In this document: positions 63,855 through 64,000 of the stretch, piece by piece
Position numbering within the stretch: the first letter of the stretch is position 1
How the letters are laid out: each line of letters begins with the position of its first letter
Assembly: GCF_028372415.1 (NCBI RefSeq)
Contig: NC_092872.1
Location: 15,714,479 to 15,778,478 of the forward strand
Direction of reading: 5' to 3'
From: Notamacropus eugenii
Taxonomy: Eukaryota; Chordata; Mammalia; Diprotodontia; Macropodidae
DNA length: 64,000 nt
Program-made: the position numbers and the translations under genes
Notes under the pieces: model-generated
The model's database searches: none
What the model was told of the DNA's origin: nothing
What the model saw: the letters and a program-made list of their open reading frames with translations, nothing else

Positions 63855-64000
63855 AAGTTTGAAGAGACATCAGAGATCATCTAGTCCAGTTACTTAATTT
63901 TGCAAATGAGGAAGCCGAGACTCAAAAGAGGCCAAATGGTTCTCCCAAACCACACAGGCAGAAATTACAAGGGCTGAAATTCAAAACCACGTGCCATCTT
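63855..64000 (-). repeat. MIR-related dispersed repeat, sixth copy, cut by the window edge
   Basis: GAAGAGACATCAGAGATCAT, CTAGTCCAGTTACTTAATTT and GCAAATGAGGAAGCCGAGAC. Confidence 0.6.

Noticed and set aside
47006-64000. Further GRIN3A exons and the PPP3R2 retrogene that sits in a GRIN3A intron in human
   Set aside because: I searched by eye for the exon ending AVTE and for an EF-hand calcineurin B frame on both strands and found neither. They are probably beyond base 64,000 or absent.

Overview
The window is mammalian nuclear DNA, most likely from an Australian (australidelphian) marsupial. It holds two intron-rich vertebrate genes whose spliced products I recognise. The interspersed repeats are the marsupial type: WSINE1-like SINEs, CORE-SINEs with a Bov-B-type tail, an RTE LINE, marsupial-type L1 and HAL1-like pieces, and older L2, MIR and CR1/L3 fossils. 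There are no bacterial-style operons, rRNAs, tRNA genes or CRISPR arrays, and I recognised no retroviral or LTR element.

Bases 1 to about 25,200 (+ strand) carry RNF20 (BRE1A), the E3 ligase that mono-ubiquitinates histone H2B. Eighteen consecutive coding exons (2189-24349) can be read with consistent GT/AG boundaries and phases. They give 938 residues ending in a C-terminal C3HC4 RING. The start codon and about the first 43 residues lie upstream of base 1. The exons are nearly identical to the human RNF20 protein as I remember it, and they match RNF20 rather than its paralogue RNF40. The introns hold most of the repeats, including a 0.9 kb minisatellite with a two-part unit and an L1 copy that landed 33 bp after a splice donor.

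Bases about 25,200 to 32,555 separate the two genes, which lie tail to tail. The stretch holds CR1/L3 and L2 fossils, then AT-rich sequence that probably includes the long 3' UTR of the next gene.

Bases 32,556 to 64,000 (- strand) carry the 3' part of GRIN3A, the GluN3A NMDA-receptor subunit. Three final coding exons are visible: the M4 transmembrane exon (46841-47005), a 74-bp exon (44904-44977) and the terminal cytoplasmic exon (32556-32892). Their phases join cleanly. The extracellular domain and the other membrane segments lie beyond base 64,000. Everything above 47,005 is GRIN3A intron filled with repeats: an internally deleted Tigger-like transposon, a HAL1-like element inside an older SINE, and several L1, L2, MIR and CR1 fragments.

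The RNF20-GRIN3A order and orientation match my memory of human 9q31. I found no new gene system. The observations worth following are structural: nested elements with clear target-site duplications, two SINE families with different heads on one body, SINE tails shared with RTE LINEs, and two unusual tandem-repeat arrays.
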